From contig NW_022985163.1 of the NCBI RefSeq assembly GCF_010093535.1, positions 1,649,672 through 1,713,671 of the forward strand: DNA of 64,000 nucleotides. The letters run 5' to 3'. Source of the DNA: Lindgomyces ingoldianus (lineage: Eukaryota > Ascomycota > Dothideomycetes > Pleosporales > Lindgomycetaceae). Below are positions 11,045-24,000 of the stretch, piece after piece. A program made the position numbers and the translations under genes. The notes below the pieces were generated by a model. That model was not told the DNA's origin and did no database searches. It saw nothing but the letters and a program-made list of their open reading frames with translations. Each line of letters opens with the position of its first letter. The stretch's first letter is position 1.

Positions 11045-11406
11045 TGTTAGATTAAAGCACTGTTTCTAGGCTTCCTAAGATGAATGATGGGTTTGGATAT
11101 GATGTATGGGATGATGGTTTATTGTATTGATTTATCGATCCTTTTTTCTGCTCTACTTGTGTTGCTCGGCTTTTTGTTTTGCCGATCCGAGTCCCTCGCG
11201 CACTTGCCCTATGCGCGACCAGCTTGCAACATGCTGCAATTTGCTGCAAATTGCTGCAAAATGCTGCAACATGCTGCAAAATGCTGCAACATGCTGAAAA
11301 ATGCTGCAATTTGCTGCAACATGCTGTTCGAGCTTATTGCTCGTACTATGTAGCAGCTTTCGTCAAGCGTTCCTCTTGTCTTGACAGTAGGTGCGCATAT
11401 CTAACA
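11045..11406 (+). mobile_element. Solo LTR, family gamma (362 bp)
   Basis: Starts TGTTAGAT and ends ATCTAACA, with the target duplication TTACT at 11040-11044 and 11407-11411. It matches the 8048-8368 copy but carries an expanded internal array of TGCTGCAA-type units (about 11226-11320), which explains its extra ~40 bp. Short frames here are products of the array. Confidence 0.88.
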
Positions 11407-11574
11407 TTACTACATAAAACTTTAAAGTTTAACTTCTTAGTTTCTACATATATTAACTATAGCTTTTAATTCTTTATTAAAGATAGCGTATTTTTGTTTT
11501 AATAGTGTAAACTTTGCTAAGTAGTATACTATAAAGTGCTATTAGCTGTTTTCTTATTTCTAAAATAGTGCTGC

Positions 11575-11840
11575 TGTCCGTACGCAGCAGCAGCGTCGCG
11601 GCCTGGATACGAGCGATCACGCACGAGCAGGATCACGTATCTATGTCACATGATGCTCGTGCGCGAACCTCCGTGCGCGAACATCTAGATATCCCCCTTT
11701 TCCTCTGTACAGAGGAAAAATAAGAAGCAATTAACACTAGTTACCTAACACCCCTGTGCGATGTTTACACTGTGCAAACCTCTCTGTCTTGTACACATTT
11801 GCTAACACTAAGTGCTAGCTAGCAGAGAGTCTATTTAACA
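11575..11840 (+). repeat. Left LTR of alpha copy 1
   Basis: 266-bp LTR. Its first ~150 bp are GC-rich and scarcely mutated, with CG-containing tracts such as CGTCGCGGCC. The inner end shows RIP-type changes (for example ACTCTATTTAACA against ATTCAACA in the right LTR). Confidence 0.85.
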
Positions 11841-14800
11841 CTAATTAGTAGTTTAAATACTATAAAAAAGAAAGCTCTTCTTATACCTTTTTATTTAAAA
11901 GTTTATGTATAAAAAGAATCCTTTTTCTTACTACTTTAACTATAAATTAGTAAGAGTAAAGACAAAGTCTAATTTACATGCAAGTAGCTGTAAATCTTTA
12001 TTTAGTTACTTAAGTAAAAGCAAGAAACCTGTCTATATAATACTATTTAAAAGTATTATATAAATAGTAGTGCTTATTTAACACTAGAAGGTCTGTTTTA
12101 TCTTTTTACATAAGGCTGTTTAGAGGCAGTGTATAATAAGAAGTAAGACAGCGCGCAATAACACATAATTAACTACTATAAAGCAACAAGCAATGCTAGC
12201 TCTATCTATAACTAGCTAACATAATGTATTAATATATAACTAATATATACCTTTTATAGGCATCTTAGCAAAGACCCTAGCAAAGTAAATAAATATTAAA
12301 AATTAAGTAAATAAAATTAAACTATTAAATAACACACTTAAAAAGAAGCTTAATTTATATATAGCTAACTTAATTATAAAACTCTACATGTTAAGTGTAA
12401 TAAACATATATATGCTTAAGAACTTTTAAGATAACTTTATAAAGTAAAAGCTTATACACTTTAAAAATCTTAGCTAACTATTTTTATAAAAACTAATTAC
12501 TACTCTATAGAATAAAAGCATTAGCTTTAAAAAGGACATAATAAAAGCTACTACACTATATAGACTTATAAAAAAAAACATATGTTTACTATTTTACTAA
12601 AGCATTATATAAAACTATTACTACTATTGCTAGTTTTAATGTAATAGAGAATATCTTTATATAAATTACTTATAGACTTAATACTTTTTTTATAATTAGT
12701 ATAACTACTTTATAATAGCTTACTGTATAAGAGTATAACTAGGCAGCTACATGTTCCTGTAGCTACAGCTCTACATAAGATTCCCTAAAGCTTGTACTTA
12801 CTATATATAATTTAATTACTATACAATCTATACTAACTTCTACCTATATAAGATATTATAGTAGAGAACTTTATACCTAAAAAGGTTATATAATTCTAGA
12901 AGGCATAAAAAAAAAAGAATAACTACATAAAGCAACTATATAATATTTTAGCTAATAAGGCTATAGTATTTATTAAGCTCTACTAACACCTTACTATTTT
13001 TAAAGCATTATATATAAGCATCTTTCTTAATATTTTTAAAAAGCGCGTACATATGTTCTACCTTTATAATATTAGTCTAGAATAATTATAGAAGTTACTA
13101 TATAAGTAGCTTAGTAATTACTTTAATACTAACATAAACTATAACTAGTATTAGATAAATTAGATAATAATAAGCTTTATATAAAGTAAGTAAAAAAACT
13201 TTATAAAAACTTTATATAAAGCTTTTAAAGCTATAATTAATAAACTTACTTTTATATAAAAAGCTTTTAGTTTATAATTTTAAAGTAAGATACTACTTTA
13301 CACTACTATTATATAAGTATGCTAAAGGTAACTTAAACTTAAATAAGTAATGTTTTTAATTAAGCCTATATATAAAGCACTATATAGTAACCTCTATTTA
13401 GCACTTTAGGTTATAATTAATTAATAGAATAATACATTTATAAATAAATTCTAGAATATGTACTACACTAATAAGTAATATAGCTTACTATGTACATATA
13501 GCTATTAATAACATAAAAGAAGCTTAAAAAGATATAAAGAATTATTTAAACTATAGTTCTTTATATAATTAAAGTAATACTTTATTTATTATAAGAAAAA
13601 ATATTAGTTAATAAATTATCTTTATATAAATTAATTTTATATAAAATGCTAATATATCTTTTTATATAAAGAATTTTATAACAAGACACTAATATATAAA
13701 AAAGTAAATATGTATATTTAAAAGTTTAAAAGTAAACTAAAGTAAAAAAAAAAAAAGTTGCATAATAATAATAACTTAAATAAAAAAAAGGTAAAAAGAT
13801 TATTAACTACTTTACTAATACTACATTTCTTTACTGCATAACTACAGAAGACATCTACAGCCTAGAACCTAAAAGATACGCAGAATAGTTTATCCTTAAA
13901 AATTAATACTATATAGTATACTAAAGTAAACTATAGAATACTAGCGTAGTAAAAATCTCTACTATAAAGAAGTTATAACTTAAAGTATACTTATAAAAAT
14001 TTTTTTATATAAAAGTAGACTAGACACTAAAGAAGAAAAGTATTAGCTTTAAAAAATAAAAATTAATAAAATTAATTAGTACTATATAAATTACTAACTT
14101 AGTTAGTAACATAACATATTATATTTTAAACACTCTAACACTGTTCCTACTGTCTCTAGCAGACATAGACTAAATAAGTGTATACTTTAATAACATTTTA
14201 AATATTATTATATGTAAAGACAAAACTACTATTTTTATTATATAAAAATAAAGACACTTTTTTTTAATATTAGTAAGAAATATTTATGTTTTTTTTTACT
14301 AAATTAAAACTCTACTACCTCTACTACTAATTTAAACACCCTTATATAAAGAGACTTTAAAAGATGCTAACTAGCGCTAGCTATAACATTAATGCTGTAG
14401 TGCTAGAAAAGATTAAGAAGTTTTACTACCTCTACTAATTATATAACTAGGCCTTATAAAGATTTAAGTTTATAATTAAAAATTACACCTACTTTAACTA
14501 TAAAGTTATTATTAATATTATATAAATTAATAATAAAAATGTCTTATATGTTATTAATATAGACACATTATTTTAGGCTGCTACATTCCTAAAATCTATA
14601 TTTACACAAGATACTTAAAATACACTGTGTAAATACTAAATTAACACTTATTAAAAACCTTTAGACTATATTATATATAACTTTAGTATAAACTTTACTT
14701 TAAAAAATTTTTAAGCTTATGCAAAGATTATAAAAGCTACATGTAGGCAGATGCCTGTAAAAGCACATTAGGTAGTTAGAAAAGTTAAGTGTGTGTATAC

Positions 14801-17480
14801 ACCTTTTTAATAAGTGTTTAACATTCTAAAGACTAAGCTAGGTAACTATACAGATAATAAGGCTATTCTATAAATAGCAGTTAAGGCTCTAAACAACACA
14901 GCTAGCCTACACAGTCTAGTACCTACGCTGCTAGTTTTTAAGGCATACCTAAAAATTAACTTAAACTCTTTACTATTACTAAATATTATTATATAAGTAA
15001 GCGCTATATAAAAAGTAATAAAAATACTTTAAAAAAACTATATAAAAGTAAACATTAATTATATAATTAACACTTATAATAGCTTTATAATATATAAAGT
15101 TCTTAACTTCTCTCTTAGCTTAAAAATTATAGCATAAAAAGAAAAAAAAAGCTAGACTAGCCTATATAAAATTAAAAGCATTAAAAAAAGAAACATTATT
15201 ATTAAAAAAAAAATAGCCTACTAACGCTCTAATATACATAAGTTAAACTATACTATAAAGAAAAAAAAATAACTTACTTATAATAAATAACCTAAATAAA
15301 CTAATCTCTATATAAAAAAATTTTTTAAAAAAAAGAAAAAAAAAACAGCCCTATAAAAATATTATAAAGGTAGAACTAAAGCCTACTATAAACTAAGCTT
15401 TTTAGAATAGTAATGCTGCACTAGTGTAAAAAGAAAATATAGATACTAAAAAAAGTAAAAAGTAAAAAAAACCTGTATAAAGTCTAAACTAAGTATTTCT
15501 AACCTAAAAAAAAAAATATAATTAGGCTTTATTTATTAAGCTTTATATAAATAGTGTAATTACTATACTTAAAAAACTATTTAAGAAATTAAACTATATA
15601 AAAATAAACACTTTAATTACTAATAGCACTTTTAAAGTTATAGTGTATAACTTAAGAAAGCATAAAAGTTAGATTTTTAACCTTTACTTTATATAAAAAG
15701 TAAAAAGCAAAATAACTTAACTATATAAAAAATCCTGCCTAGTGTTTACTAGCTACTTAAATAAAAAAAAAGAAATTCTTACTTAGTTACTAACTATTTA
15801 AAAAATAAGCTAGAAACTACTTTTAGCTATAAAAGTAAGCTTAAAAGCTATGTATAAAATGCATTTTAAACTATATAATATTATATAAGTATACATCTAA
15901 TTAATAGATAAGCTTATACGCACACTATACATAAAGCTACTAAAGAAGATACGCTAGAGCTTTCTACTAAATATAATACTCTAGGTTGTATAACTCTTAT
16001 ATAAAGCTACTAAATTAGAACTATATTAGTTTAAAACATATTATAACTACTATAAAAAAAAAGCTATATATGCACATCTTTTTATATAACTTTTACTTTT
16101 TAATTACTAATAAAAGAGAGCACACTTTTAGTATTACTAGCTTATAAATAGATAATACTTTAAGCATTATAATAAAAAATTTTATATAAAAAAAAAAAAC
16201 TATAAAAAGTAAAGTTTTATATAAAAAGTAAAACTATTCTAGTAAAAAAGCAACTTATTAAGTTTAATAGGAAAAAAATTAAACTTACATATAACATAGT
16301 AGTTTTTACTTAAAAAAAATAAGTAAGCTACCTTTATATAATTAACCTAAAAAACAAAAATGCTGCATAATAATATATTAAGTAATATGTAAAAAAGGTA
16401 TACATTATATTTATATGTTAACTAAAAGTAGTATTTAACCTATTTATTACTACATAAACTATAGACCTTTTATATAATAATATTAACACACTTAACACAT
16501 AAATCTAATAGTAGATAGATAATAGTAAGCACAGTTTTACTTTTTTACTATTATAGCTTAATTATATAAAGCTATTTATCTTTATAAATAAATTATTTAC
16601 TAATAATAAAAACTTTAGCTTATAGCTAAAATTTTTAATTATATTAAGTAATAAAGACTATATAAAGTAAAGTAACTACTTTAAAATACTAAGTAACATT
16701 ATATACTAGAATTTTACTAAGTATAAAAGAGTAACTAGAAGTGTCTTTACTAGTAAACTATATAAAATAGTTAAAAAGTTTAATAATATAATTACTTTTA
16801 GTATAACTTTATAGTAAATTATATAAATGCTTAAACTACTACTAATTTTAGTAGTAACTTATATAAATTTAAAGTTTTTATATAATTACTTTATTAAGCT
16901 AGGCACTACTAGTAAAAAGTAACTTATAATTAACATTATATTACTTTATAAATTATATAAGAAAAAGAAAATTACTAAAATAAAGTAAATTAATAGTAAA
17001 AATAACTTAGTAGATATATATATAAAAAAAACACTAAACTAAGCTTTTTAATTATTAGTTCTAACTAACTGCCTCTCTGTCTAAATAGAAGCATTTATAG
17101 ACTAGCTAGATTCTGTGCGCAAAGATGCTTTAAACTAACTAGACTAATAACACTTTTATATAAGGCTTATTTTTTTTTATTTTTTTTATTTTTTTTTATA
17201 TTATACGCACTTATTTTTTTTATTATAAGGATCTGTTACTGTTAGCACTATATAAAAAGAAAAAAGAGCTAAAGAATTATATAGTAGAGCTTAGAAAGTA
17301 AAAAGTAAAAAAAAAAAAAGCTATTTATATAGCATAACTAGCTTATTCTAACACATAGCATTACTAAGGCAAGTCTTAATAAATAAAGTAAAGTAAAAGT
17401 AGAATATAATTAAATAGACCTATATAAATAAAAGAGAGGTAACATGTACAAAAGGTAACTTTTTAGATAAAAAGAAAAGT

Positions 17481-17752
17481 TGCTAGTGTCTGTACACAGC
17501 AGCAGCGTCGCAGCCTAAATACAAGCGATTACGCACAAGCAGGATCACGTATCTATGTTACATAATGCTTGTGCGCAAACCTCTGTGCATAAACATCTAG
17601 ATATCCCCCCTTTTTTTTATATAAAGAAAAAATAAGAAGTAATTAACACTAGTTACTTAACACCCCTGTGCAATGTTTACACTGTGTAAACCTCTCTGTC
17701 TTGTACGCATTTGCTGACACTAAGTGCTAGCTAGCAGAGAGTCTATTCAACA
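17481..17752 (+). repeat. Right LTR of alpha copy 1
   Basis: Same sequence as 11575-11840. Here the inner start is RIP-mutated (TGTCTGTACACAG) and only the outermost ~60 bp keep the unmutated state (TGTACGCATTTGCTGACAC and ATTCAACA). Confidence 0.85.
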
Positions 17753-17757
17753 GCTGC

Positions 17758-19316
17758 TTCTTCTGCTCTTAGAGAGGCATTAGTATGCACTTTTATTTCT
17801 AGTGTAGGGTTGTACATTCTAAGAATAGGGTAGCTTGTTATAGTCTGTTTTAGTTCTTAAAAAGCGTTTTTTTATTTCTGTTATTTATAAGAATTTCTAG
17901 GTAGATCTTTTTTGTAATATAGCATCTATAAAAGGTAGCGTAATCTTTAAATAGTCCTTAATTATTCTTTGTATGTACCTAGTAAGGCCTAGGAATTCTT
18001 TAATTTTTATAATAGTTTCTAGTGTTAGCTATTTAAGTACTTTATTTACCTTAGTAGAATCTATTTTTATTTCTTTTTTATTAATAATAAATCTAAGGTA
18101 ATTAGTTTTTTATACATTAAACTTATATATTTTTAGCTGTAGATAAAGTCGATATTCTCTAAGCTTATCTAGCACTAGTTGTACCTTTATTACATAGTCT
18201 AGTTTATCTCTTTTTATGTAGATAAGAATGTTGTCTAAATAGACTAGTACAAAGATATCAAGGTATAAGTTAAGTGCAGTGTTAATTACTCTTTAAAAGG
18301 TTGTAGAGGCGTTAGTTAGCCTAAATAGTATAATAAAAAGCTTATAAAGTGCTTTTAAAGTTCTAAAGGCTGTTATCTATTTATGTTCTTTTTTTATTCT
18401 TATTTTATTAAATCTGTCCTAGACGTTAAACTTTGTAAAGTGTGTAGTTCCCTTTAGTTAGTTTATAATATTTTAGATAATAGAGAGAGGGAACTAGTTT
18501 TTTATAGTGTTTTTATTTAGAGTCTAATAGTTCTAGCAGACTTTAACCTTTCTGTTCTTCTTTTTTACAAAGACTACTGCTAATGCTATAAGGCTGTTGC
18601 TTTCTTAGATATAGCCTCTTACTAGCATACAGTTTACATATTCTTGTAGTGCTTTCTTTTAAGCTGCTATAAAGGGGTGTAGCTTATGCGTTTTTAGCTA
18701 GAGATTTAGCTTAAGGTTAATTATATAGTTCTAAGGTTAATATAAGAGAAGTTCTTCTAGGTTGTCTAAAGTTATAAATATGTTCTTATAGCTCTTATAT
18801 TTTTATAGTAATCTCTTTTTAAGTTCTTCTATAATTTAGTGGATTCTTACCTAGTCTAAGTCTTTTTTTTTAAATTTTTTAAAAGAGATTTTTTCTAGCT
18901 TTTTTTATTATGTAGACAGCATATGCTTTTAGTTTTTAGTAAAGGAACTTCTAAAGTTTCCTTTTCTTTAGAAAGTAGCCTAATCCTTGCTTAGCCTATA
19001 AGTATGCTAGGCAACTATTATTATAGCATGCTAACTACGTTATCTATGCGTGCTTAGATTTAGGTTGTATTATTATTATCTTTTAGTTAATCTTAAAGTT
19101 ATGTTTATAAAGCTAGTTATATTCTAGTATAACTTAGTATTTTTCTCTAAGTAGTAGTATGTTTAAGGATAACTAGTTGTTAGTAGTTTTAGTTTTTATA
19201 GTTAGTTTTTTAGTCTTAAGCTAGGTTATGTATCTGTTTTTATGCTTAATTTATAGTAACTTCTTTTGTCTAAATTATTTGCAAGGGGTAACTCCTATAC
19301 TTGCATTAAAAGTTGT
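17758..19316 (-). repeat. Beta copy A internal piece with reverse transcriptase relic
   Basis: Collinear with 23465-25680 of copy B. It holds the minus-strand Gypsy reverse-transcriptase relic (YLDN box) near 18230. There are many stops and no functional gene. Confidence 0.75.
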
Positions 19317-20421
19317 TAACGTACTTCACAGGCAAGTTGCTTACACACCTAAGTTGCTTACTTTTACTAAGACCCTACTAAACTACTCTTTCTACACTAA
19401 TGCATTCCCTACAACACTACTTAGACGCGCTAAAAAAATGTTAGATACAGCTTACACTTTAAGCTTTTAAGTAAGACATAAAACTCTTAAAAAAATGTGC
19501 TATAGCTATATGTAAAGTCTTATAAAAAATAATAAATAACTATAGCGCTAGACAACCTTTATAATCTAATTCTACAGCTAAATTATAAAGGCTAGGTAAT
19601 AAAAAAAAGCAGGTGATTATTAAGACTATACTTAAGCTATATGCGCAAGGAATTTCCTCTTAGATAGCATTTATAGCTAATATAGCTAATTCTTTGCGCG
19701 CTAAGTGTAATCTAGGCTATGTTTACATAAACTAGCCTAGTATGTTTGTAAAGTGTTATTTAAAGCTTAAAGTAAAGTTTTAAGTGTAAGTATAGTTAAA
19801 AGATATTTAGCTAATTATAAACTCTATTTTGCTAAAGTTGTACATGTTATTATCCTAAATGCTATACTTAGCTTTAATATTTTTTATAAAGCTAAACCTG
19901 CTCTAAATTACTCTAGAACTTTTATAAAAAGCTTTTTTATAGTTATACTTATGCTTAAACATTACTTTAAGCTCTAAATAACGCTTTATAAACGTACTAG
20001 GCTAGTTTATGTAAACATAGCCTAGATTACGCTTAGCGCGTAAAGAATTAGCTATATTAGCTATAAATGCTATCTAAGAGGAAATTCCTTGCGCATATAG
20101 CTTAAGTATAGTCTTAATAATCACCTGCTTTTTTTTATTACCTAGCCTTTATAATTTAGCTGTAGAATTAGCTTATAAAGGTTGTCTAGCGCTATAGTTA
20201 TTTATTATTTTTTATAAAACTTTATATATAGCTATAGCATATTTTTTTAAGAGTTTTATGTCTTATTTAAAAGCTTAGAGTGTAAGCTGTATCTAACATT
20301 TTTTTTAGCGCGTCTAAGTAGTGTTGTAGGGAATGCATTAGTGTAGAAAGAGTAGTTTAGTAGAGTCTTAGCAAAAGTAAGCAACTTAGGTGTGTAAGCA
20401 ACTTGCCTGTGAAGTACGTTA
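19317..20421. mobile_element. Foldback element epsilon (TA-flanked, ~1.1 kb, Tc1/mariner-like MITE)
   Basis: A large imperfect palindrome with arms of roughly 480 bp. The left end TAACGTACTTCACAGG is the inverse of the right end CCTGTGAAGTACGTTA. The element is flanked by TA, and the empty site is visible in beta copy B (AACTTGTTATGTTACC at about 25678-25693), confirming a TA target duplication. No transposase frame is present. The TA target and inverted termini point to a Tc1/mariner-type non-autonomous element. The small frame 19228-19470 straddles its left edge and is not a gene. Confidence 0.82.
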
Positions 20422-20462
20422 TGTTACTTACTTTTACATAAAATGTAATATCTATAGTTTTG

Positions 20463-21067
20463 TGTTACAATCCTTACTCCGGCGAAATGGTATTTTCGGG
20501 AGTACGTCGGCCTATGGTGATGTGTTAGCGGAGAAGGGAGGACTTAGCTTGATCAGGTGTACAGTCCGTTGAGCAGAGTGTGGGATAGGAGAAGAGAGAG
20601 TAGGCAGGCTTGTGGTTTAACCTAGCAGCTGTATAGGGAGCTGGTAAACCTGATCTGTAGGGATAGGAATAGAGGTATATATAGTGCGAGATATATAAGG
20701 CAGTAGTGTCCTCTTTAGAAAGGTATCACAGCTTCTTAGTTTAGTTAGGTAAAGACTAATTAATAAACTAAACAGTAATCACAACCTTCTAACTGTAGTT
20801 GTAATTAAGACTATATACATAGGTTTGCATGCTTTGCATGCCTGCATGCTAGTTCTAAAACTACCTGCATAGCCTGCAAGCCTGCAAGCCTGTATGTCTT
20901 ATTAGATGATGCACTTAGCAAGGCTTTTCTCTAAAAGCTAGAGCTATTCCTTATCTGTCCTGTCACGTGATTTGCTTAGCGCAGGGCTAAGCGTCTTCTA
21001 TCTAACGTTGTTTAGGCTGTGTAGGACAGCTAGTTAGTTTATTACAGTCTAACTGTTAGCTATAACA
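20463..21067 (-). repeat. Left LTR of beta copy B
   Basis: 605 bp. The outer ~130 bp (from 20463) are unmutated (for example TACTCCGGCGAAATGG). The inner part is RIP-mutated relative to the right LTR. Confidence 0.85.
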
Positions 21068-24000
21068 CGCAGGCTTCCCTCCTAGTTAGCGTCCTTACTA
21101 TTACGTTTTTTCTGTTGTAAGCGTTAGGTTTTCTTTTTAGCTAGTGCGTTCCCTTCTTTAAAGGCTAATCCTATGTTAATCCTTCTTAACTATGCCTCGC
21201 CAGGCTTCTTGTTTGTCTGCTGTTGTCTGTCGCCTTTGTACTGTTACTTGTCTTAATCCTCTTTATTATACAAAGATGCGTCTGTGTAGTGCCTGTTACT
21301 TAAGTAGGTCCTCTTACGCAATGTCCTTATTATTAGATAAGTGTGTTAAGTGTGTGCAAAAGAGCAGCTACTGCAATGCCTTTATGTTAGATACAGCCTA
21401 GGATTAGTTAAAGTGTGAGCGTGAGAGGTTGTTAGCAGAGGCAGAGACAGCCTAAGAGGACAGGATGCGCAAAAAGAAAAAGTTAGTAAAACATCTTTAA
21501 TTAATTATTTTCTATAAAAAGAGGATTTAGAAGTAGTTAAAGGTACTAAAGAATTAAAAAGTAAAGTATCTAAAAGAAGACCTTTTATTACTAGATAAGC
21601 TTAAAGCGCTTAAGGCAGAAGCAGCTAGTCTTCCTTCTCCTTAACCTATGTTAAAGGGTTGCAGACCTCCTACATTACAGCTAGTTAATGCTGCTGTTGT
21701 TTTAACTAATAATAGTGTTTTCTAGCCTAGGGAGCTTTCTCTAGGGTAGTTTTGCTTAGAAGGGACTCTAGGTATTTGTAAAAGGCCTAAAGGGCGTTTA
21801 ACAGGCTTTTAATAGGTTTCTATGTGTTTTTACTAGTAGGCTATTTTTTTTATTTTACTAGGTACTTGTTTCTTTTCTAGTTTAAGATTCTTTCTACTTT
21901 ATATTCTTTCTCTTCTTCTTTCTATCTAGTAGTTGTAAGTAGAATAGTTTTAAGTGTAAGCTTAAGTTTAAAGACATAGAACTAAGAGTGTATCTGCATT
22001 TCTTTTAGTAGCTTAAGTTTACAAATGCTAGAGCGTGTTTATATAACTTAGTATAGTTCTATACGTTTTTCTGCTAACTTTCTTAAAAGTTGTAGTGTCT
22101 TAAGATTTTTTATGTCTAAGTATATATAATTATTTAAGTGTATTTCTAGCGCAGGTTTTTTTTTTATTTACTGCCTTTTCTATAGCTTTCTAAGCTAATT
22201 AGGCTTCTCTAGTAAGTTTCTAATATAATTCTAAAAGTTTTATTATGTAATCTATAGCTTTTAGGGGATTAGTTAATTACAAGCTATAGAGCTTATATTA
22301 TAAAGAGTAACTAAAATTAGCTTTATATAGGGTTTCCTTAGTTATAGCTAATTCTAAGGTATTAATAACAAATTACGCTATTAGCAGCTATTTTGCCTAA
22401 TCTATTTATTTATATAAGACGTATTTTTATAGAAATTTTTTAACTTTTATGTTTATTCTTTCTGTTTGTCTGTCTATTTGTAGGTAATAAGCAGTAGAGA
22501 GTTTATAATTAATTCTAAAGTGTTTAACTAAGGCTGCTTAGAATTTACTAGTAAATAATTTATTATAGTTAAAGATAATAATCTTAGGGCATTTATAAGT
22601 AGTAAAGACATTCTTTTCTAGTTTAAACATAAACTCTTTAGCTGTAATGCTTTTTTTTAATAGCTATAAGTAAATAAATTTAGTAGTTTTATTAATAACC
22701 TATGTAATTATATTACATAATCTTTTAGTACTAGGTTCTTGTAACAGTGGTAGTCTAGTAATAAAGTCTATAGTTATTATAGTCTATAGTTAACTTAGCG
22801 CTGTAATTGCTTAGAGCAATCTATAAGGTTTATAGCGTTAAAAGTTGTTTTTATTACAAGTGTTACACTCTTACAAGACTTTAGTACATAAGTGTTTTAG
22901 TTAAAGTATCTTTTAGAGTATAGCAGTTTTAATCTTTTTCTATAGTAATCTAATTCCTAGGTGTTTAAACATAGAGGCTTTATAGTATTCTTTTATTAAG
23001 TTTTTCTATCCTTATTTAACTATTATAAGGGAACATAGTAGTTCTTCTTAGTTAGGTCCTTTATAAACTAGTCCTTCTAGAGTTTCTCTAAAGATTATAA
23101 ACTTCTCTAAGTTTTCCTTATTTGCTTTAAAGTAGTCTACACGCCTGCTTAGAGCGTTAGCCTGCTAATTACTACTTCTTGCTATATGTTTAATAATAAA
23201 GTTAAACTAAGCAAGTTCTATTACCTATTATACATGCATTAGTAAGAGTTTCTTAGTAGTAAGGAAAGTAACAAGATTTATGTAATTAGTAAGGATTATA
23301 AATTGCTAGCTAAGGCCTTAAAGCTTAACTTTCTAATTTCTACATGCATTAACTATAGCTTTTAGTTCTTTGTTAGAGATAGTATATTTTTATTCTAGTA
23401 GCATAAACTTTACTAAGTAGTAGGCAACTAGATGCTATTAACTATTTTCTTATCTCTAAGAAAGTGCTGCTTCTTTAGCTCTTAAAAAAGCATTAGTGTG
23501 CACTTTTGTTTCTAGCGTAGGGTTGTACATTCTAAAAATAGGGTAGCTTGTTATTATCCTTTTTAGTTCCTAAAAGGCTTTATCTATCTCTAGTATCTAT
23601 TAGAACCTTTAGGTTGCCCTTTCCTTTAAAGTAGCATCTGTAAGGGGGAGTGCTATTTTTAAATAATCCTTAATTATTCTTTATATATAGCTAGTAAGGC
23701 CTAGAAATCCTTTAATTTCTATTACTATTATTAGTATTAGCTAATTAAGTACCTTACTTACTTTAGTAAAGTCTATTTTAATTTCTTCTTTATTAATAAT
23801 AAATTCTAGGTATTTAGTTTTTTATATGTTAAATTTACATTTTTCTAGTTATAGATAAAGTCTATATTATTAGAGTTAATTAAGTATAAGTTTTACTTTA
23901 GATATGTAGTCTGTTCTGTCTTTTTTAGTATATATTAGAACATTATCTAGATACATAAGTACAAATATATCTAGGTAGGGGTTAAGTGCAGTGTTAATAA

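Larger units (their letters stand above)
11575..17752 (+). mobile_element. LTR retrotransposon alpha, copy 1 (6.2 kb)
   Basis: Bounded by 266-bp and ~270-bp direct LTRs (11575-11840 and ~17481-17752) that start TGTC and end AACA, and flanked by the target duplication GCTGC (11570-11574 and 17753-17757). The interruption is confirmed by beta copy B, where the same host sequence is continuous near 23460. The interior is extremely AT-rich with no surviving frame, so I cannot assign Copia or Gypsy with confidence. Near-complete inverted copy of 29845-36026. Confidence 0.88.

Noticed and set aside
19228..19470. Plus-strand frame of 80 codons
   Set aside because: Spans the junction of beta copy A and the epsilon inverted repeat; a chance opening.
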